A DNA stretch of 64,000 bases, from the NCBI GenBank assembly GCA_948146395.1, contig OX411548.1, forward strand, positions 34,232,912 through 34,296,911, written 5' to 3'. Both the position numbers and the translations under genes were made by a program. The notes under the pieces are model-generated. The model was not told the DNA's origin. It saw nothing but the letters and a program-made list of their open reading frames with translations, and searched no databases. Source of the stretch: Fragum whitleyi (Eukaryota > Mollusca > Bivalvia > Cardiida > Cardiidae). Positions 22,650-64,000 of this stretch are shown here, piece by piece (the stretch's first letter is position 1; every line of letters begins with the position of its first letter).

Positions 22650-24592
22650 CTTAAATATGCCCCTACGTATTAAATTCTCCAAAATGTAAAATAACTACAA
22701 ATTGAACCATAGTGGGCCATACTTCTCTGTATTACCTAAATATGCCCCTACGTATTAAATTCTCCAAAATGTAAAAGAACTACAAATTGAATCACGGTGG
22801 GCCCTACTTCTCTGTATTACCTAAATATGCCCCTACGTATTAAATTCTCCAAAATGTAAAAGAACTACAAATTGAACCATAGTGGGCCCTACTTCTCTGT
22901 ATTACCTTAATATGCCCCTACGTATTAAATTCTCCAAAATGTAAAAGAACTACAAATTGAACCATAGTGGCCCCTACTTCTCTGTATTACCTAAATATGC
23001 CCCTACGTATTAATTCTCGAAAATGTAAAAGAACTACAAATTGAATCATAGTGGGCCCTACTTCTCTGTATTACCTAAATATGCCCCTACGTATTAAATT
23101 CTCCAAAATGTAAAAGAACTACAAATTGAACCATAGTGGGCCCTACTTCTCTGTATTACCTAAATATGCCCCTACGTATTGAATTCTCCAAAATGTAAAA
23201 GAACTACAAATTTAACCATAGTGGGCCCTACTTCTCTGTATTACCTAAATATGCCCCTACGTATTAAATTCTCCAAAATGTAAAAGAACTACAAATTGAA
23301 CCATAGTGGGCCCTACTTCTCTGTATTACCTAAATATGCCCATACGTATTAATTCTCCAAAATGTAAAAGAACTACAAATTGAACCAAAGTGGGCCCTAC
23401 TTCTCTGTATTACCTTAATATGCCCCTACGTATTAAATTCTCCAAAATGCAAAAGAACTATAAATTGAACCATAGTGTGCCCTACTTCTCTGTACTACCT
23501 AAATATGCCCCTACGTATTAAATTCTCCAAAATGAAAAAGAACTACAAATTGAACCAAAGTGGGCCCTACTTCTCTGTATTACCTAAATATGCCCCTACG
23601 TATTAATTCTCCAAAATGCAAAAGAACTATAAATTGAACCATAGTGGGCCCTACTTCTCTGTATTACCTAAATATGCCCCTACGTATTAAATTCTCAAAA
23701 ATGTAAAAGAACTACAAATTGAACCAAAGTGGGCCCTACTTCTCTGTATTACCTTAATATGCCCCTACGTATTAAATTCTCCAAAATGTAAAAGAACTAC
23801 GAATTGAATCAAAGTGGGCGCTACTTCTCTGTATTACCTAAATATGCCCCCTACGTATTAAATTCTCCAAAATAAACTACAAATTGAACCATAGTGGACC
23901 CTATTTCTCTGTTTTACCTAAATATGCCCCTACGTATTAAATTCTCCAAAATGTAAAAGAACTACAAATTGAACCATAGTGGGCCCTACTTCTCTGTACT
24001 ACCTAAATATGCCCCTACGTATTAAATTCTCCAAAATGTAAAAGAACTACAAATTGAACCATAGTGGGCCCTACTTCTCTGTATTACCTAAATATGCCCC
24101 TACGTATTAAATTCTCCAAAATGTAAAAGAACTACAAATTGAACCATAGTGGGCCCTACTTCTCTGTATTACCTAAATATGCCCCTACGTGTTAAATTCT
24201 CCAAAATGTAAAAGAACTACAAATTGAACCATAGAGGGCCCTACTTCTCTGTATTACCTAAATATGCCCCTACGTATTAAATTCTCCAAAATGTAAAAGA
24301 ACTACAAATTGAATCATGGTGGGCCATACTTCTCTGTATTACCTAAATATGCCCCTACGTATTAAATTCTCCAAAATGTAAAAGAACTACAAATTGAACG
24401 ATAGTGGGCCCTACTTCTCTGTATTACCTAAATATGCCCCTACGTATTAAATTCTCCAAAATGTAAAAGAACTACAAATTGAACCATAGTGGGCCCTACT
24501 TCTCTGTATTACCTTAATATGCCCCTACGTATTAAATTTTCCAAAATGTAAAAGAACTACAAATTGAACCATAGTGGGCCCTACTTCTCTGA
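22650..24592. repeat. Minisatellite array, about 23 copies of an 85-bp unit
   Basis: The unit contains TATGCCCCTACGTATTAAAT, TCTCCAAAATGTAAAAGAAC, TACAAATTGAACCATAGTGG and GCCCTACTTCTCTGTATTAC. Neighbouring starts (22741, 22826) are 85 bases apart. Copies are mostly over 95% alike, with occasional 1-6 base deletions (for example near 23870). Such similarity suggests recent amplification or homogenisation. No transcript or frame of note. Confidence 0.95.
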
Positions 24593-24662
24593 AAGCTATT
24601 AATATCTGACTTGATTTTTCACTCGAAGTAACACTGGTTAACGTGAATATCCACCAAAAGGA

Positions 24663-26125
24663 GATCAGAAGTGCAACGACAAGATTTTTTTCTAGAAAAA
24701 ATCCTGAATATTATTGACATGTCGTCAAGATCGATGTAATACTTAACGCTCAGTCCAAATATGGAAGACAGAGATTCACAAAAATACTAGCGTAAGAAAA
24801 GATGAGTAAAACAGGTTTGCAATGGTTCTTCAATTACAAACAAAACACATTTTATCAGTAGGCCTACATGATGAGTATTCTGATAGTTGAAGGTAAAGGT
24901 AAATTTTCCGACTATTCATTTTGTTTTTCTTCTGAAATTTGCCCTGCTCATATCCTGTCGCTTCTGTGAAGAATGAGATTGCTGATAAATCATATATTGA
25001 CACAAATGTGACAACCAATCTATGTTTATCAAGGGAAAACATTTGATTTAACAAAAAATAAGCATTCTATGCATACTGGATCGCTATTTGATAGCTAATT
25101 CTCACAGAATATCATCAACCTTTAAAAGGTACCCCGCTCACGGTGATTTGATGTTGCCATGGTGATCATGCAGGCGACTATTTTATTGCGGTGAATTTTA
25201 ACATACATACATGTATATGTTATAACTATAATTTCTAATTATTTTTCTTTGAAATGTAGGAAATTAATTAATTGGCAGCACTTTTCTCGTAAGCTTTTGG
25301 ACATCTCTTTTAGAATAGTTTCTAAAATCTAAAAAGTGAAACGCATATTTAGTTAGGTAATACGAAGATAAATTATAATGCATTTTTCCATTCATCAACT
25401 TTTATCACAAAATGCACATGTTGAATAACAAAATATGGTAGACAGAAGTTATGTACATAATTTGCATGACTAGAAAAGTGTGACCCACCACGCAAAAAAG
25501 GAATCATCTAGGAAATACGCATCGATCCTGGTCAGACTTTTTTGGGTTGTACGGGAGACTAGGGTCGAAACTTTATCTTATTAGGTAATTTTTTGAATAT
25601 AGAACGATCAGTCTACGTTCTTTTTTATTACCTTAGAAATGCAAGTTTTTGTTGACTTCTTCTGAATCCAATCTCTTTTTCAAATGCTTGTTTTACGGAT
25701 TTCTTAGATGTTCACTTTTTTGCATGACGGATATTTTTCATATTTACACCATAGATATGACTGTACATTTTACAAATATAAAAGAGAAGCAGAAATATGC
25801 TGATTTGTATTGATTTAGATATGAAATAGAAATTCTTATCACACTTTCTAACGGAACAAGAATTACCTCTGAGTTTTGAATTTCATAATTCAATGAAAAT
25901 AAAAGAAATGGTCGTATTTCTTATCAATCACATTAATCAAACTTTAATACAGTGTTCTTTGTTGAAGAAGTTTTCTTGCAAACATACAAAATAGACGTCC
26001 GTTTTTTCATGGGTGTATGAATCTTTTTTTTTTTTTTTTTCAGTCAAAAAACACCCAGTAGGCTATCATAATACGATCTAAGAGAATATATTTTTTTGAT
26101 ATTCAGGTTAACGTCGATATTAATA
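24663..26125. other. No gene seen
   Basis: AT-rich DNA. A weak match to family C (GTGACCCACCACGCAAAAAA, 25480-25500) and a T run at 26024-26040 are all that stand out. The 74-codon minus frame at 24830-25054 is unsupported. Confidence 0.4.
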
Positions 26126-26129
26126 AATT

Positions 26130-26350
26130 TCAGCCGTTTCTCGTAGCTTTAGCATCTTTCAATGGATTCCTAGTATATCTCTCACCGGTACTACGAAAAC
26201 ACATTTTTCGATCCACCATCTTCTCATCCCACAAAGTTTTACTATTTTCCACCAATAGAATGGAACCAAATGTCAGAAGGATATGAGCCACCGCTTGGGA
26301 TCGAATGAGGACCCTGCAGTTCAAATGTACTAAGTGCGCCAAGTACGGTG
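26130..26350 (-). repeat. SINE copy, minus strand
   Basis: On the minus strand it opens with CGTACTTGGCGCACTTAGTA and a B-box-like TCATTCGATCCCAA, and later has GGAATCCATTGAAAG, matching the SINE core. The 70-codon frame at 26130-26342 belongs to this repeat. Confidence 0.6.
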
Positions 26351-26591
26351 ACAGGAAACAAATGTTAAATCATTCGACAATGTATCAAATAGACAAAAGA
26401 GCGAATCTGTTACTTTAATTTCATTGTTTGTATCTAACTGTCAACGTTTTTTGTCTTACAGAAATTAAATGTAGATCTAGTTCCATTCGCTTTACTGAAT
26501 CATGTCAATGCTTATATTCTGAATCAGAAATGAATTTTAACTTTAAAGAACAACCTGATTTTCATAGCTAAGACTTGTACGATTTACCAAT

Positions 26592-26759
26592 TTAAGGTAG
26601 TGGACCCGTAATAGTTCCGCAACGTTTCGGGAGTAATGAACTTTAACAGTGTAAACCGAGGTTTCCTAATGATTTTCATTAGGTTCTGTTTTCGGTTTTC
26701 ATTGTGAAAGAACATGTGGTCCGAAATGTTGCAAAACTATTACGGGTCCACTACCTTAA
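26592..26759. mobile_element. TTAA-bounded fold-back element, short copy 1
   Basis: Starts TTAAGGTAGTGGACCCGTAA and ends TTACGGGTCCACTACCTTAA; the arms pair over almost 40 bases (TAGTTCCGCAACGTTTCGG). It has the same outer signature as 6905-8152 and 30238-30402. Confidence 0.8.
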
Positions 26760-27550
26760 ACGACTTGTACATGATTCCTTATATGTTAAAATCAGTAATG
26801 GCAAAATATGGCACTCGTATTAAAAGCAAACAAAATAAACCCTACCGGCACGGTTTTTAAACCAATACGAATTTCATTATCGTCTCTTGGCTGCTGCATG
26901 ATACATACGATTTTATTTCCGTCGTAAAATGTTGAAACGGAAATAGAATCATTCGGAAAATCACTCAGACGTTTCTGTAAATTGTAATGTAAGTGTACCT
27001 ATTTCGGCTTCTGGTGATGGATTTGGTTAATACGATTAAAATCAACTCTTTAATTCTTTCCGATCGTCTGAGGATTTCATGGCATGTTTTGAGTAAATCT
27101 ATAACAAAATGTAGTTCAACACTGGGTTTTTGTTATCAAATTATGATTGATCTATGCTTATTTTTAATTTTTTGTTGATTTTTTTCCTCGTCGTCCTCTT
27201 GATGTTTGTGACGGTAGGTAAACTCACATGCAAAACGGCGCACTTACATAACTGTCTTTTTTATTCCCTATGCTAAATCCGTAGAATCAATCGGGAACCA
27301 AAATTACTACACATACGTCCAAGGTACTTTCCAGTTTACGGAAAAGTCTGGTGACATTCCGAATGTCGTAGAATCGCCGAGGATCCTGATTGACATAGAT
27401 TATAGTCTCATTTTCCTAACAATTAAATCTGAATTAAAAAAGGACAACCCCGATTTCGAATTCTAGGCAATATTAACTTTTCAATGTGCAGTAAAACTTT
27501 TAGTTAAATCCTGTCAATCATGTATAGTAGTATTTGTTGCTTTGTCTCAT
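26760..27550. other. No gene seen
   Basis: AT-rich DNA. The segment TTTACGGAAAAGTCTGG...GTAGAATCGCCGAGG (27337-27382) is a reversed relative of 10090-10130. No supported coding region. Confidence 0.4.
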
Positions 27551-28533
27551 ACAGTAAGTTACATCGTGAAATTGACAAAGATCTCAATCAAAATCATCGC
27601 TCATTTCAATTATTCCAAACACTCATTCAAACCATTCAAAAACGCTCCAAAATCCCATTAAAAATCATTCCTAAATCATTCACCTTATATTCATATAAGA
27701 CATATTCTTCATCCAATCACAATATTTTTTGGCTGCATGATAATGGGTCACCCATTGATATCCATCCATTAGATTCTGAGAAAATGATTTTCAAAGTTTC
27801 CATTATATAACATATAGAGAAATGAACTCCGCCCATAAAATACATATTTTTCATTCGATCATAATTATTTTTGGTAGACTGATAAAGGGTCACTCAAGTT
27901 TCATTCATGTAAAATTTAATTGGTATCCATCCATAAGAATCTGAGAAAACTCAATTTTTACCATATTTGGAAATTAGCCACGCCCATTAAATCCGTGTTT
28001 TTCATTGGATCAAAATTTCTTGAACAACTATTAAAGAAGGTCAGCCAAGGATCATTTCTGTGAAGTTTGTTTGAAATTAATCCAATAGTTTCTCAGGAGA
28101 GAATTTTCAAAGAAAAGGTTTACGACCGGACGCACGGACGCACGACGGACACAACACCATGACAATAGCCCCAATGGCCTTCGGCCAGTGGAGCTAAAAT
28201 CCTTCACAATGATTTTAAAACGCTTCGAAACGGTTTGAAACGATTTAAATTTCTTTCATGTCGTTTCTTAATATATTTGCTCCATTTTTTCATCTGGAGT
28301 GGATTTTATAGCGTCTAATTGGTCCGTGAAGAAACGGAAACAGAAAAGTAACGTATGTATTTCGATAAAGGGAGGAAAAACATAACACTAATTTCGTCCG
28401 ATTCGGACGAAATTAGTGATATTAGATTACCACCGTTTATTCCACTCAAAACTCACTCATCGCACTCGTTCAATTTATTCCAAAATCATTCCACAATCAT
28501 TCACCTTGTGAATTTCACGATGTTTTTTACTGT
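27551..28533 (-). mobile_element. Fold-back element family A, copy 3, interrupted; abuts the cyclase stop codon
   Basis: Starts ACAGTAAGTTACATCGTGAA (27551) and ends AATTTCACGATG...TTTTTTACTGT (28533). A second repeat (27690-28200), ending in GACGGACGCACGACGGACAC and GGCCTTCGGCCAGTGGAGC, has split it. The inner palindrome CACTAATTTCGTCCGA / TCGGACGAAATTAGTG (28386-28418) has a one-base loop. The element ends two bases below the cyclase stop codon, so the cyclase 3' UTR must lie in it. Confidence 0.75.
28436..28441 (-). promoter_or_regulatory. Candidate polyadenylation signal of the cyclase gene
   Basis: TTTATT on the plus strand gives AATAAA on the minus strand, about 95 bases after the cyclase stop codon and inside the fold-back element. 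It is the first canonical hexamer I find downstream; whether it is used is not shown. Confidence 0.4.
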
Positions 28534-28535
28534 GG

Positions 28536-64000
<35,465 letters not shown>

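Noticed and set aside
22650..24592. Regular repeats considered as a CRISPR array
   Set aside because: Units are directly joined without unique spacers, the 85-bp unit is uniform throughout, and the DNA is eukaryotic.

Overview
This is a window of animal nuclear DNA. It is AT-rich and intron-rich, and most of it is repeats. The repeat types point to a mollusc, probably a bivalve: tRNA-headed SINEs, very many short fold-back elements, CGGA-rich low-copy tandem repeats, and a Ty3/gypsy remnant. The species call is inference only.

The one gene I can reconstruct is a receptor (membrane) guanylate cyclase on the minus strand, from beyond the right end of the window down to a stop codon at 28536-28538. 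I placed 22 coding exons, the first cut by the window or unresolved upstream. Almost every junction agrees in splice phase. In order they encode an unrecognised extracellular region, a cysteine-rich juxtamembrane segment, one transmembrane helix, a kinase-homology pseudokinase, a helical linker, the cyclase domain and an unusually long C-terminal tail of about 215 residues. Guanine-specificity, metal-binding and transition-state residues are all present, so an active GTP-to-cGMP enzyme is expected. One extracellular junction, between the exons at 55821-55885 and 51777-51967, does not match in phase and probably hides a small exon. Two exons have decayed duplicate copies beside them. One is a direct tandem duplicate (42754-42904). 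The other belongs to a duplicated block split by an inserted fold-back element (57780-58820).

Left part (1-28.5 kb): positions 1-2177 are the 3' end of a Ty3/gypsy retrotransposon. Its protease is fused in frame to the integrase by loss of reverse transcriptase and RNase H, and a 3' LTR follows. From 2.2 to 28 kb I see no convincing gene, only one possible terminal exon near 15.5-15.7 kb. The space holds a hAT-like insertion, several inverted-repeat elements, SINE copies, three low-copy tandem-repeat elements and a 23-copy array of an 85-bp unit (22.65-24.59 kb).

Right part (28.5-64 kb): the cyclase introns carry the same repeats. A roughly 440-bp fold-back family has about 14 copies in the window and a roughly 240-bp inverted-repeat family has 7. 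The copy at 27551-28533 ends two bases from the cyclase stop codon and carries the first AATAAA downstream of it. One intron holds nine evenly spaced palindromes resembling the RFX X-box (35.2-36.6 kb). Coordinates of repeat edges were read by eye and may be off by a few bases.
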